NCBI GenBank assembly: GCA_040877935.1
Contig: JBBDNB010000057.1
Span: forward strand, 1-64,000
Direction: 5' to 3'
DNA: 64,000 nucleotides
Origin: Chitinophagales bacterium
Lineage (GTDB): Bacteria > Bacteroidota > Bacteroidia > Chitinophagales > CAIOSU01
Position numbers and translations under genes: made by a program. Within the stretch, counting starts at the first letter, position 1, and every line of letters begins with the position of its first letter. This document shows positions 54,869 through 64,000 of the stretch, one piece after another. The notes under the pieces were generated by a model. It saw nothing but the letters and a program-made list of their open reading frames with translations. It was not told where the DNA came from and searched no databases.

Positions 54869-56194
54869 ATGGAAAAGGAAAAAATCATAGTAGGAATTGA
54901 CATTGGCACCACAAAGATTTGTGTAATAGTGGGCCGTATCAATGAGTTTGAAAAAGTTGAAATTCTCGCACTGGGAAAAACCGATTCGCTTGGCGTAAGC
55001 CGGGGAGTAGTGGCCAATATCAACAAAACGGTTACTGCTATAGAAAGGGCATTGGATATTGCCGAGGCAAAACTCAACGACAATGAATTCGAGATCAATG
55101 AAGTCTATGTAGGAATTGCCGGACAACATATCAGCAGCCGTCAAAACAGAGGCATCCTCACCCGTAAAGACACAGATTCAGAGATCAGCGAATCGGATAT
55201 CGGAAAGTTGATAGACGATATGTACCGACTGATGTTGGACCCCGGGGAACGTATTATCCATGTATTGCCGCAGGAATTTCTCGTGGACAACGAGCCCGGA
55301 ATTAAAGACCCGATAGGAATGCCCGGTGTACGTCTGGAAGCCAATTTTCATATCATTACCGGACAGGTTGCTGCTGCAAAAGACATTCACCGCTGTGTGG
55401 AAAAAGCCGGTTTGAAAGTTAAAGACCTTGTCCTCGAACCATTGGCTTCAGCAGATGCTGTGCTCAGCGATGAAGAAAAAGAGGCAGGAGTAGCACTGGT
55501 TGATATTGGTGGTGGAACAACGGACATTGCCATTTTCCAGGACAATATCATTCGCCATACCGCAGTGATTCCGGCAGGTGGAAATATCATTACCCAGGAT
55601 ATTAAAGAAGGCCTGCACATCCTCGAAAAATATGCCGAGCGGCTTAAGGTTGAATACGGATCGGCTATTCCCCTTCGTGAAATGGAGCAGGAAGTAGTGA
55701 CTATCCCAAGTCTCAGGAATCGTCCTCCCAAAGAAATTTCATTGTACAGCCTGGCCCAGATTATCAGGGAAAGAGTAATCGATATTATCGACCAGGTATA
55801 TTATGAAATCAATACATCGGGTTATCAAAAGCGATTGCTCGGGGGAATTGTGTTGACAGGTGGAGGTGCTCAATTGCGTCACCTGGCACAGTTGGTAGAA
55901 CTCAGAACCGGTATTGATGCACGTATTGGCTGCCCGAGCGAGCATGTCAACAAATCTGTAGTGGAAGATATTTGCCACCCGATGTTTGCAACAGGTGTTG
56001 GACTTATTATTCATGGCTATAATGCCGAAAAAGACCGCAAGCGCAAATTGGAAGGCGTGGAAGTTGAACACACTGCACAGGCACCACAAACTACATTTAC
56101 CGTTAAGGGCAGTCAGACCAGGAACTGGTGGAAAACATTGACCAACAAGGTTAAGGACTTTTTAGAAGAAGATGTGGACGATTTTAAATCATAA
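54869..56194 (+). CDS. ftsA: Cell division protein FtsA
   Basis: 441 aa actin-fold ATPase that tethers FtsZ to the membrane. IVGIDIGTTKICVIVGR (phosphate 1), VALVDIGGGTTDIAIF (phosphate 2), and GIVLTGGGAQLRHLAQL (adenosine). The 1C-subdomain block VYVGIAGQHISS is present. It ends with a polar tail (WWKTLTNKVKDFLEE) that could be the membrane-binding amphipathic helix. Confidence 0.96.
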   Translation: MEKEKIIVGIDIGTTKICVIVGRINEFEKVEILALGKTDSLGVSRGVVANINKTVTAIERALDIAEAKLNDNEFEINEVYVGIAGQHISSRQNRGILTRKDTDSEISESDIGKLIDDMYRLMLDPGERIIHVLPQEFLVDNEPGIKDPIGMPGVRLEANFHIITGQVAAAKDIHRCVEKAGLKVKDLVLEPLASADAVLSDEEKEAGVALVDIGGGTTDIAIFQDNIIRHTAVIPAGGNIITQDIKEGLHILEKYAERLKVEYGSAIPLREMEQEVVTIPSLRNRPPKEISLYSLAQIIRERVIDIIDQVYYEINTSGYQKRLLGGIVLTGGGAQLRHLAQLVELRTGIDARIGCPSEHVNKSVVEDICHPMFATGVGLIIHGYNAEKDRKRKLEGVEVEHTAQAPQTTFTVKGSQTRNWWKTLTNKVKDFLEEDVDDFKS

Positions 56195-56195
56195 A

Positions 56196-56202
56196 AAGGA
56201 GG
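56196..56202 (+). promoter_or_regulatory. Strong Shine-Dalgarno before ftsZ
   Basis: AAGGAGG lies 4 bp before the ATG at 56207. Such full matches are rare in this window and fix the ftsZ start over the in-frame ATG at 56267, which is closer to where many homologues begin. Confidence 0.75.
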
Positions 56203-56206
56203 AATC

Positions 56207-57940
56207 ATGGAATTCGAAAATCAGGGAAAAAAAGAACATTCAAAAGAAAATAAAAAAGAAGTAGTTATGGAATTTGATCTACCAAAAGAACAATCTTCTA
56301 TCATTAAAGTGATAGGAGTGGGAGGTGGCGGCTCAAATGCGGTCAATCACATGTTTGAAAAAGGCATTCACGGAGTAAATTTTGTGATTTGCAATACAGA
56401 TGCGCAGGCATTGGAAATGAGTGCTGTGCCCAATAAAATTCAATTGGGTCCCGAATGTACAGAAGGGCTTGGAGCAGGTTCTGATCCCACAGTGGGGCGC
56501 ATGGCTACAGAAGAATCTTTGCAGGAAGTGAAGCATATTTTGGAGAAAAACACCAAAATGGTATTTGTAACTGCCGGAATGGGTGGTGGAACAGGTACTG
56601 GTGGAGCACCGGTAGTAGCTAAGCTTGCGAAGGATATGGGTTTACTTACAGTGGCAATTGTAACAAACCCGTTCTTTTTTGAAGGCTCCAGAAAAATTCG
56701 CCAGGCCAAAAAAGGAATAGAAGAACTGCAGCAAAATGTCGATAGCATTATCATTATTTCCAATGATAAGATCAGGGATATTTATGGCAACTTATCGCAA
56801 GATGATGCCTTTGGAAGAGTAGATGATATCGTGTCAATTGCTGCGAAAAGCATTTCTGAAATCATAACGCTTTCAGGAACAATCAATGTGGATTTTGCCG
56901 ATGTGCAATATGTAATGAAAAACAGCGGAACAGCCATTATGGGCTCTTGCCAGGCCGAAGGGGAAAACCGTGCCCTTGAAGCCATTAAAGGCGCACTTGA
57001 ATCGCCACTGCTCGATGAAAACAATATTAAAGGCGCAGAGAAAATCCTGCTCAATATCACATCTGGTACGCGACAGGTACTTGTAGATGAAATTCATGAA
57101 ATCAATAATTATATACTGGAACATACAGAAAGCGATGCCGAAGTCATTTTTGGCACTGCTAAGGATGAAGAGCTGGGAGAAGGCATTAGTGTCACAGTAA
57201 TTGCCACAGGTTTTAGTAAAGACAAAGGCATAGACTTTAGCGACAATGGAAAGGATCAAAAGAAGGTGTACACTTTGGGAGAACAAAGAGAAAACAAAGC
57301 TTCTGAGCCTTTTGAAAATCCCAAAAAGAATGAAACTGAATTTAATCCCGGAGCCGCTCAAGATGCATTGAGACAGAATAAAGACCGCAATAAGGATTCT
57401 GATATTAAAAGACACAGCCTTTTTGATCAGCAAGATCAGGTGAATGAACCTTCAAAAGAGGACGATGCTTTTTCAATGCAATTTGATTTTGATGAAAAAC
57501 AGGAAGAAAAATCTGAGACAAGATCGGGCAAAAAAGATGAGAATTTAAAAAATGAAAATCCTGATGAAGAGAAAAAGCAAATTCAGGACGATTTTAATGA
57601 TCGGCCATCAGAAAATAATGACGATGATTTTTTTGTAATTAAAAAGAAGGAGAACCCTGTTTCATCCGGGGAATCAGAAGAGCAACAAGCAAGTGATGAT
57701 AAAATGAGAGACATTGAGCAAATGCGCGAAATGAAAAATCTGCGCAAGCATTACAATGATCCTAAAAAACTCAGGGAAATGGAAAGCACCCCTGCCTGGA
57801 TGCGTAAAAATGTGCAATTGCACAATGCGCCAAGCTCACAGGATCCTCAAATATCCCGTTATAATTTGTTGGACAATGACGATGAAGGCCGTCCTGAGAT
57901 CAGGCGAAACAACAGGTATTTGCACGATAAGGCAGACTAA
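56207..57940 (+). CDS. ftsZ: Cell division GTPase FtsZ
   Basis: 577 aa tubulin-like GTPase forming the Z ring. VIGVGGGGSNAVNHMF, the GTP signature GMGGGTGTGGAPVVA (near 125-138), NVDSIIIISNDKI and IMGSCQAEGENRALEA are intact. The GTPase core ends near residue 345; then about 200 residues of charged, low-complexity linker precede a C-terminal segment (SRYNLLDNDDEGRPEIRRNN), likely the peptide bound by FtsA. The long linker is common in Bacteroidota FtsZ. Last gene of the dcw cluster. Confidence 0.97.
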   Translation: MEFENQGKKEHSKENKKEVVMEFDLPKEQSSIIKVIGVGGGGSNAVNHMFEKGIHGVNFVICNTDAQALEMSAVPNKIQLGPECTEGLGAGSDPTVGRMATEESLQEVKHILEKNTKMVFVTAGMGGGTGTGGAPVVAKLAKDMGLLTVAIVTNPFFFEGSRKIRQAKKGIEELQQNVDSIIIISNDKIRDIYGNLSQDDAFGRVDDIVSIAAKSISEIITLSGTINVDFADVQYVMKNSGTAIMGSCQAEGENRALEAIKGALESPLLDENNIKGAEKILLNITSGTRQVLVDEIHEINNYILEHTESDAEVIFGTAKDEELGEGISVTVIATGFSKDKGIDFSDNGKDQKKVYTLGEQRENKASEPFENPKKNETEFNPGAAQDALRQNKDRNKDSDIKRHSLFDQQDQVNEPSKEDDAFSMQFDFDEKQEEKSETRSGKKDENLKNENPDEEKKQIQDDFNDRPSENNDDDFFVIKKKENPVSSGESEEQQASDDKMRDIEQMREMKNLRKHYNDPKKLREMESTPAWMRKNVQLHNAPSSQDPQISRYNLLDNDDEGRPEIRRNNRYLHDKAD

Positions 57941-58337
57941 TTCTTTGACCTGTTTTTGAGCTTACAACAGTTGTGTCAGACTCGTAGGAGGCTAAACCCG
58001 AATTATTCATTAGAAATCTCACTATCTTCTGGCATTTTGAGCAGTCAAGAATTTCCAAACTCAGGTTAATTATGAATATGGTAGCGACCTTATTAAGGCG
58101 AATATTTAATGTTTTACCTGTGTATGTTTTGGGTTAAATTTTTGAAAAGACAAATAGTAGTTGTCAGCGTTATAAGTAATCTATCAAACTCCCAACATAC
58201 TTTCTACTTATTGTAATGCCGATAATAAATTTAATAATCCTTAACTTTGCTTGTGTTTTGCTCTAAGAAAAGGAGGGGACACAAACATTTACAAAGGTAA
58301 TTTTAAATACAATTATATAATAAAACAACATTTTTCC
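57941..58337. other. Intergenic stretch after ftsZ
   Basis: About 400 bp, AT-rich. The frame of the downstream gene is open from 58251 but its first 29 codons precede the signal peptide. No terminator, RNA or further gene is clear. Confidence 0.4.
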
Positions 58338-61300
58338 ATGAAAAAATTAAGTTTAACAATAGTCATCACTTTATTAACGGTGGTAGGTTTGAGGGCACAA
58401 ACAGCTTTTTTGCAAGCTATTCACAATGCAGCTGATCCATCTGTTGATACAGTTGATGTTTATGTGAATGGATCACTATTGATTGATAATTTTGCATTTA
58501 GAAATGCAACTGCATTTGCACCTGTACCGGCAGGAGTACAAATTCAAATAGAAATTGCGCCAGATACAAGTACAAGCAATGCAAGTGCTATAGATACATT
58601 TAGTGTCGGGCCATTAGTGGAAGATAGTAGCTATGTTTTAATTGCAAATGGTGTAGTTGATACAACAGCATTTGATCAAAACCCTGATGCTCAAAGTATT
58701 TCGCTCGATCTTTACCTTTCACTTGCCAGACAACTGGGCCAAAATGGAAGTGGGAATGTTGATTTTTTAGGTTTTCATGGAGTTACTGATGGAGAGGCTG
58801 TAGATGTTGAAATTCGTGGTTCAGGTACTTTAATTGATAATTTATTATACGGGGATTTTCAAGGCTATTCCACATTAGCTGAAGATTATTATATTTTGGA
58901 TGTTAAAGATTCTACAGGCTCAAATGTTATAGGTTCATTTGTTGCCGACCTGAATGGAATTGGTGGAAATGCTGCTGTGGTTTTTGCTTCTGGTTTTTTG
59001 AATGCCTCTCAAGGTGAAGCCTTTGGTTTATTTGCCGCTTTTCCCAATGGTGATGTAGTTGAATTGCCCGAGGTTGGAAATGCTCGAGTTCAGGTGATCC
59101 ATAATTCCGCAGATCCACTTACGGATACTGTAGATATTTATTTAAATGGAGGCCTAATATTAGATGACTTTGCTTTTAGAGAGGCCTCTCCTTTTATTGA
59201 TGTTGAAGCAGATGTTCCGGTAGAAATTGTGGTGGCAGAGTCTAATGGGTCTTCAATTGACACATTTAATCTTGGTATCTTAACAGATGGAGAAGCTTAT
59301 ATATTAACAGCAAATGGAGTTTTAGCACCTGGTGTTTTTGACCCTAATCCTGATGGATTAAACATATCGTTTGATTTATACACTTATACACCGGCAAGAG
59401 AGCTTGGGCAAAATGGAAGTGGAAATGTTGATTTATTGGCTTTTCATGGAGCTACTGATGCTCAGGCCATAGATATAGATGCACGTGGTGTGGGAACTTT
59501 ATTTGATAATATGCTATATGGCGAATATCAAGGATACATCTCTGTACCAGAAGATTTCTATGTACTTGATGTTAAAGACTCAACAGGTACAATTACCTTA
59601 GGTTCTTTCATTGCTAATTTGAATGTGTTTGGAGGCAGGTCAGCCGTTATTTTTGCGTCAGGATTTGTAGATGCATCGCAAGGTCAATCTTTTGGTTTAT
59701 TTGCTGCTTTTTCTAATGGAAATGTAGTAAAACTGCCCACGGTAGGAACTGCCAGGGTTCAGATGATTCACAATGCTGCAGATCCTTTTGCTTCCACTGT
59801 AGATGTTTATGTAAATGGATCACTTTTTATTGACAATTTTGAATTTAGAGAAGCCACTCCATATACAGACATGGATGCGGGCATTCCTGTAGAGGTTATT
59901 CTTGCTCCGTCAAACAGCACATCGGCAGCAGATGGATTTGATACCCTGGATTTAGGTTTTTTGACAGATGAAGAAAGTTATGTTGTTACAGTTAGTGGGG
60001 TTGCTAACCCAGGTTCATTTGACCCTAACCCCGATGGATTTGATATAGCTTTGGATTTATACTCCTTCTCTCCCGCAAGAGAGACCGGTCAAAGTAGCTC
60101 TTATATTGATGTTTTAACTTTTCATGGTGTTACAGATGCTCCACATGTTGATATTGATCTTAGAAATATTGATAACCTCACTGATGACATTAGATATGGA
60201 GAGTATGTGAATTACGATTCTGTTCCAGAAGGCTTTTATGTAGTGGATGTTAAAGACTCTTCAGGAATTAATATTTTAGGCTCTTTTATAGCTGATTTCA
60301 ATGGATTAAACGGAAATTCAATTGTATTGTTTGCTTCTGGATTTATGGATGTTTCACAAGGTGAAGAACTCGGTTTATCTGCTGCATTTCCAGGTGGAAA
60401 TGTAGTTGAGTTAGTTCCTGTTGATAATTTCAGGGCTCAAATCATTCACAATGCTGCCGATACTTCTATCAACTTTGCCGATATATACATAGTTGAAAAA
60501 TCTACTGGAATGAATAATAATTATATGTTGCTTGATAATTTTCGTTTCAGGAATGCTACACCATTCCACTACATTCCTGCGGACTTGCCTTTTGACATAG
60601 TATTTGCTGATTCAAGTAGTACAAGCATAGCTGATTCAGTAGCTGAATTTAATTTTCCTGGCGGATTGATGGCAGACAGCGTATATACCATTATAGCAAA
60701 TGGAGTAATAAATACTTCAGATTACACGCCCAATCCTGATGGGGCATCCATTTCATTTGATTTATTCATCAAAGAGCAGGCTAGAATTAAAGCACAACCT
60801 TCTTCAATGGTTAATGTCAATGCATTTCATGGAGTTACTGATGGGGCTACTATTGATATTGATTTTAGAGATAGCAGTGGAGTAGAAATAGATGATTTGA
60901 CCTATGGCAATTTCTCGAATGGATATCTGAATTTTAATCCTGAAAAGGTTCAATTCGATGTAACTGATGAAACGGGAAATACAGTCATTCAAGCTTATGA
61001 CCTACCATTATCATTATCAGAGGGTGATGTTGTAACAATTTTTGCAAGTGGTTTTATAGATAGTACGCAGGGATACAGATTTGGGTTATACGCAACCTTT
61101 CCCGAAGCTCTGGGTGATGAATACTATGTAATCCCGCTTCCCAAAATTGGCGCAGATGATGGTACTTTTATTGATGAAAAAATCATTTTCAATAATCTAA
61201 ATATATATCCTAATCCAACTTCTGATTTCTTAAAGATTGATTATAACATAAAAGAAAGTTCTGAGCTTAATATCAGGATAGTTGATATCAATGGTAAAGT

Positions 61301-61448
61301 TTTATTTGATAAAGACTTAGGTAAAGTTTCAGAAGGGGATAATAATCAAGTATTTAATGTGTCAGAACTATCCGCAGGTACTTATTTCGTTCAATTTATT
61401 CAAAACCAACAAAGCTTTACTGTTAGACCTGTAATCGTAAAAAATTAA
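58338..61448 (+). CDS. Large secreted protein with four DUF4397-like repeats and T9SS domain
   Basis: 1036 aa from MKKLSLTIVITLLTVVGLRAQ (signal peptide). Four long repeats begin near residues 26 (AIHNAADPSVDTVDVYVNGS), 253 (VIHNSADPLTDTVDIYLNGG), 475 (MIHNAADPFASTVDVYVNGS) and 701 (IIHNAADTSINFADIYI); each holds two beta-rich parts, the second starting with a FHGVTD motif. This [RQ]-x-[IM]-H-N-[AS]-A-D-P pattern is that of DUF4397. The C-terminus (LNIYPNPTSDFLKIDYN ... LSAGTYFVQFIQNQQSFTV) is a type A T9SS sorting domain. Probably an extracellular adhesin or structural protein; no enzyme motif is seen. Confidence 0.87.
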   Translation: MKKLSLTIVITLLTVVGLRAQTAFLQAIHNAADPSVDTVDVYVNGSLLIDNFAFRNATAFAPVPAGVQIQIEIAPDTSTSNASAIDTFSVGPLVEDSSYVLIANGVVDTTAFDQNPDAQSISLDLYLSLARQLGQNGSGNVDFLGFHGVTDGEAVDVEIRGSGTLIDNLLYGDFQGYSTLAEDYYILDVKDSTGSNVIGSFVADLNGIGGNAAVVFASGFLNASQGEAFGLFAAFPNGDVVELPEVGNARVQVIHNSADPLTDTVDIYLNGGLILDDFAFREASPFIDVEADVPVEIVVAESNGSSIDTFNLGILTDGEAYILTANGVLAPGVFDPNPDGLNISFDLYTYTPARELGQNGSGNVDLLAFHGATDAQAIDIDARGVGTLFDNMLYGEYQGYISVPEDFYVLDVKDSTGTITLGSFIANLNVFGGRSAVIFASGFVDASQGQSFGLFAAFSNGNVVKLPTVGTARVQMIHNAADPFASTVDVYVNGSLFIDNFEFREATPYTDMDAGIPVEVILAPSNSTSAADGFDTLDLGFLTDEESYVVTVSGVANPGSFDPNPDGFDIALDLYSFSPARETGQSSSYIDVLTFHGVTDAPHVDIDLRNIDNLTDDIRYGEYVNYDSVPEGFYVVDVKDSSGINILGSFIADFNGLNGNSIVLFASGFMDVSQGEELGLSAAFPGGNVVELVPVDNFRAQIIHNAADTSINFADIYIVEKSTGMNNNYMLLDNFRFRNATPFHYIPADLPFDIVFADSSSTSIADSVAEFNFPGGLMADSVYTIIANGVINTSDYTPNPDGASISFDLFIKEQARIKAQPSSMVNVNAFHGVTDGATIDIDFRDSSGVEIDDLTYGNFSNGYLNFNPEKVQFDVTDETGNTVIQAYDLPLSLSEGDVVTIFASGFIDSTQGYRFGLYATFPEALGDEYYVIPLPKIGADDGTFIDEKIIFNNLNIYPNPTSDFLKIDYNIKESSELNIRIVDINGKVLFDKDLGKVSEGDNNQVFNVSELSAGTYFVQFIQNQQSFTVRPVIVKN

Positions 61449-61640
61449 TAGTTGGTTGATAGGCTGGTAATGAATATTTGATCAAGAGTAGAAAACAGTC
61501 ATTCCGATCCACCGATATCACTGATTTTCAGGACTGCACAAAGCCCTGCCTTTGTCAAAATGCAGGTTGTTAAGCGTAGCCGAAACGGCTAAGTGCACGT
61601 TCCAATGTACCCTGTCACAGTTCCACTTGTCCGACTCGCA

Positions 61641-61674
61641 GCCTGCCCGAAATGAAAATTTCATTCAGGCGGGC
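61641..61674. repeat. Nested intergenic palindrome
   Basis: GCCTGCCCGAAATGAAA and ATTTCATTCAGGCGGGC form a near-perfect hairpin in an otherwise gene-free stretch (61449-61922). Resembles dispersed intergenic palindromes of Bacteroidota; no T-run adjoins it. Confidence 0.6.
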
Positions 61675-61855
61675 AGTCAGGGATTGTCCAGGTGGACAAA
61701 CAGCTCGAATTCGAACATTTTGAAGCAGGCACCCTAGGGCTATCGTTGGGCAAAACTTGGAGGGGGATTTGCAATCCAACGAATAAAGTATTGACGTGAT
61801 GGTATAAGGTAAAATAGAATTGGATTTGTACAGTGGAAGCTGCTGTATATAAATA

Positions 61856-61890
61856 AAAACCCAAAGCATATTGGCTTCGGGTTTTTGTTT
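61856..61890. terminator. Bidirectional terminator between convergent genes
   Basis: AAAACCCAAAGC and GCTTCGGGTTTT pair (one mismatch) around ATATTG, with T-runs on both strands. It would end both the DUF4397 gene (408 bp away) and the minus-strand gene (33 bp away). Confidence 0.75.
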
Positions 61891-61922
61891 TAGGTATTAT
61901 ACATGGACTTCTATTTTAGCAA

Positions 61923-64000
61923 TTATTTAGCTATCATAAATTTATCATTGAGTGCTTGCTTGCCATCTGAAACAGAAAGGATGTAATATCCGCTGCTCAA
62001 TGTACTTACATCAACTCTGTGTTTGATATTAAGTTGATTGCTGTTGAGCCTTTCCTGCATCATCACTTTGCCGCTGATATCTATTACGCTGAGTACTGCA
62101 TTTTTGTCAAATTTGTTATTCATGATTTCAACAGTAAGGTTGTTGTTTGCAGGGTTTGGGTAGAATTTTAGCTCACTAGATTTTTCATTTGCAATATTGA
62201 TAGGTTCTTCTACTGAAACATTCAAGTTTTTATAAGGATCAATATCACAACCGGAAGGAGTAAGCGATGTAGTTCTGAAAATACCTCTTCCATAAGAACC
62301 TGCATAGATCACATTACAACCTTTTTCATAAAGCTTGTTTTGGAAAAGTTTAAATACCGGGGTTCTGTAAATGCCATTGTTTTCTTCAGTCCAGCTTGCT
62401 CCTGCGTCATCTGAGGTGAATATTCCAAGGTCAGTGGCAAGAATGATATTATCTGAATTGCCGGCATCAATCACTGCATCATAAACAGGAGCAGGTGTTA
62501 AATCGTTGGTAATATCAGTGAAACTAAAATTTGTAGTACTTCCTGATGAGCGATAGACATAGGAATTTTGATTGTAACCAGGAAAAGTTACAACTACTTG
62601 TCCTGTAGAGGTGAAATTTGGATCGACACCTATGCCACTTATATATCTTGAAGGAAGACCGTTATCAATAAGTTCTCTTGTAATGCCTTTATAACTTTCA
62701 AGGTTTACACTGTTCCAGTTCCAATCATCAATATTGTTTTCAGGATAATCAGGAACCAGGCGAATGGTTTTATCAATAACAGGTACTGTAGTATCTTTTC
62801 CATTGAAATTAATCTGTGCTAAGCGTTCAACAAGAAGAGTCTCAAACTTGTATTTTTGAGAGAACCCTTCCACCTTATAGAGATCCCCACTACGTGTACC
62901 TGCAAAAATCACACCTTCGGGTGTACTTTCAATAGCTGTAACCGTTCCATTGGTTCTGATTTCAAACCATCTTGGTTGAATACTGAATTCAATTGCTTCG
63001 GGTGTAAAAAATAAACGACCATTGGCTCCAATAAAGAAAATGGATTTTTTCTCTGAAACCGTAACAAAAGTATCAACCCATGGTGTTGAGGGATTGTCAA
63101 TTTCAAAATTCACATCTTCAATGTTGTCTTCCCATAAATGTCCCATTGCAATAAATTCTGTGCCAACATCAGGTTGTCCATCGGGGGTTGGATCACTTGT
63201 GTTATTATTGTTAACAGCATCTACTTTTTCATCATAAAAACCACCAAATGATTCTCCCCCATTAGAGGATCTTCTCAATTGACCAAACTGGCTCTGGCCA
63301 AACATGGCATTTCTGTTGATTTCAGAAATGGCACTGTAACCGCCATCGCCAAAGCCGGGAAGGTCATTACTTGTGGCGGTACTGTTTCTTTGTCCATCTA
63401 TTAATTGGACACCATTGTCTTGTGTGCCACCAATGCTTCTGCCCAGATCATCGGCCTGAACAGTATAAAATTGTGTAGTATGGCATAATTTATTGGCATC
63501 TTCGAAAGTGGGAAATTGATTGCTTGCATTTTTGGTTTTAAAAGTTCCTCCATCAGATATTATAAATACCAGATCAGGATTGTTAGGATGTGGATGTATG
63601 CCATGCATATCCGCATGGATGTAGTAGGGGGAAGTGCCGCCACCAAAAGAAGATGCGATTAAATTCCAGCCCCCTGCTTGTCCGGCATAGAATTCTACCT
63701 GACCACCGATAAAAACCCGCTCTTTGTCCTGAGGGCTAACTGCAATACACATATCGTAAAACCCCTGGCTCCCTAATGGATTAAAAGTTTCGCTATTTTC
63801 AGGAGAAATAGTCTCCCAGGTAAGTCCTGCATCTGTTGATTTATAAATACCCCGTAAGGCACTACTCCCATTAGAAATTAATGCATAAACATAATTTGGA
63901 TCTGTGGGCGATACGGCAAACTCAATACGTTCAACACCAAATTCAGGAAATCCACCCTGTCCAGACATCAGATCAAATTCAGTGCCATTTACAGAACGAA
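61923..64000 (-). CDS. Secreted Asp-box/sortilin-like T9SS protein, N-terminus outside window
   Basis: At least 692 aa; the frame is still open at the window edge (RSVNGTEFDLM precedes the first Met at 63968), so the true start lies beyond. Asp-box motifs S-x-D-x-G-x-x-W occur as KSTDAGLTWE and TSDDAGASWTEE, as in BNR/VPS10 (sortilin-like) beta-propellers. Repeated strand patterns (VYALISNGS, VFIGGQVEFY, VIFAGTRSGDLYKV, IILATDLGIFTS) fit this fold. The C-terminus LKFYPNPANNNLTVEI ... LSSGYYILSVSDG is a type A T9SS sorting domain. An extracellular binding or glycan-related role is possible, but no catalytic residues can be named. Confidence 0.85.
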   Translation of the reverse strand, partial: RSVNGTEFDLMSGQGGFPEFGVERIEFAVSPTDPNYVYALISNGSSALRGIYKSTDAGLTWETISPENSETFNPLGSQGFYDMCIAVSPQDKERVFIGGQVEFYAGQAGGWNLIASSFGGGTSPYYIHADMHGIHPHPNNPDLVFIISDGGTFKTKNASNQFPTFEDANKLCHTTQFYTVQADDLGRSIGGTQDNGVQLIDGQRNSTATSNDLPGFGDGGYSAISEINRNAMFGQSQFGQLRRSSNGGESFGGFYDEKVDAVNNNNTSDPTPDGQPDVGTEFIAMGHLWEDNIEDVNFEIDNPSTPWVDTFVTVSEKKSIFFIGANGRLFFTPEAIEFSIQPRWFEIRTNGTVTAIESTPEGVIFAGTRSGDLYKVEGFSQKYKFETLLVERLAQINFNGKDTTVPVIDKTIRLVPDYPENNIDDWNWNSVNLESYKGITRELIDNGLPSRYISGIGVDPNFTSTGQVVVTFPGYNQNSYVYRSSGSTTNFSFTDITNDLTPAPVYDAVIDAGNSDNIILATDLGIFTSDDAGASWTEENNGIYRTPVFKLFQNKLYEKGCNVIYAGSYGRGIFRTTSLTPSGCDIDPYKNLNVSVEEPINIANEKSSELKFYPNPANNNLTVEIMNNKFDKNAVLSVIDISGKVMMQERLNSNQLNIKHRVDVSTLSSGYYILSVSDGKQALNDKFMIAK

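Noticed and set aside
54869-57433. Long antisense frames opposite ftsA and ftsZ
   Set aside because: They mirror the codon pattern of intact, well-recognised genes and have no recognisable domains.

Overview
The window looks like a chromosomal segment of a Bacteroidota bacterium. Four secreted proteins carry type IX secretion (T9SS) C-terminal sorting domains, several promoters match the Bacteroidota form (-33 TTTG, -7 TAnnTTTG), Shine-Dalgarno motifs are rare, and there is an Na+-NQR operon plus a dcw cluster whose FtsZ and MraY are long, as is usual in this phylum. Class and genus cannot be set from the sequence alone.

Layout. 1-4.7 kb: a structured intergenic element, then on the minus strand a short-chain dehydrogenase, a dicarboxylate/amino-acid symporter and chorismate synthase, followed by a secreted TPR protein. 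5.1-8.8 kb: two tandem paralogous T9SS beta-propeller-like proteins and a hemolysin III/PAQR protein. 8.8-10.3 kb: a ParE/RelE-type toxin-antitoxin pair and MazG. 10.3-17.9 kb: an NqrM-like protein, ApbE and nqrFEDCBA; ApbE (flavinylation) and the NqrM-like protein (probable iron-site maturation) serve the sodium pump. NqrA has an unusual N-terminal signal/TM extension. 18.1-22 kb: a D-lactate-type dehydrogenase, a site-2 protease with CBS domains, a small gene broken by two frameshifts and a Ca2+/Na+ antiporter.

22-34 kb: a type I-B CRISPR-Cas locus. The array has 16 repeats plus 2 degenerate outliers and is followed on the minus strand by cas4, cas2, a four-helix-bundle gene, cas1, cas6, an IS200-like REP-associated transposase (RAYT), cas3, cas5, cas7 and cas8b. 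Transcription runs from cas8b (with a well-formed promoter) toward the array, whose leader lies next to cas4. The RAYT is bounded by two large palindromes and carries a third inside its own reading frame. This is the most unusual feature of the window.

34-35.6 kb: a HIRAN-domain gene with an in-frame stop, a WYL-domain regulator, a candidate operator between them, and tRNA-Glu(TTC) with a terminator. 35.7-42.5 kb: gapA-pgk, an AAA ATPase preceded by two identically spaced inverted repeats, a GNAT acetyltransferase, a retropepsin/DUF5678-like pair and a sterol-desaturase-family hydroxylase.

42.6-57.9 kb: the dcw cell-wall and division cluster, mraZ-rsmH-ftsL-ftsI-murE-mraY-murD-ftsW-murG-murC-ftsQ-ftsA-ftsZ, with overlapping genes and direct repeats resembling MraZ boxes upstream. 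58.3-64 kb: a large secreted protein with four DUF4397-like repeats and, convergent to it, a secreted Asp-box/sortilin-like T9SS protein that runs off the window.
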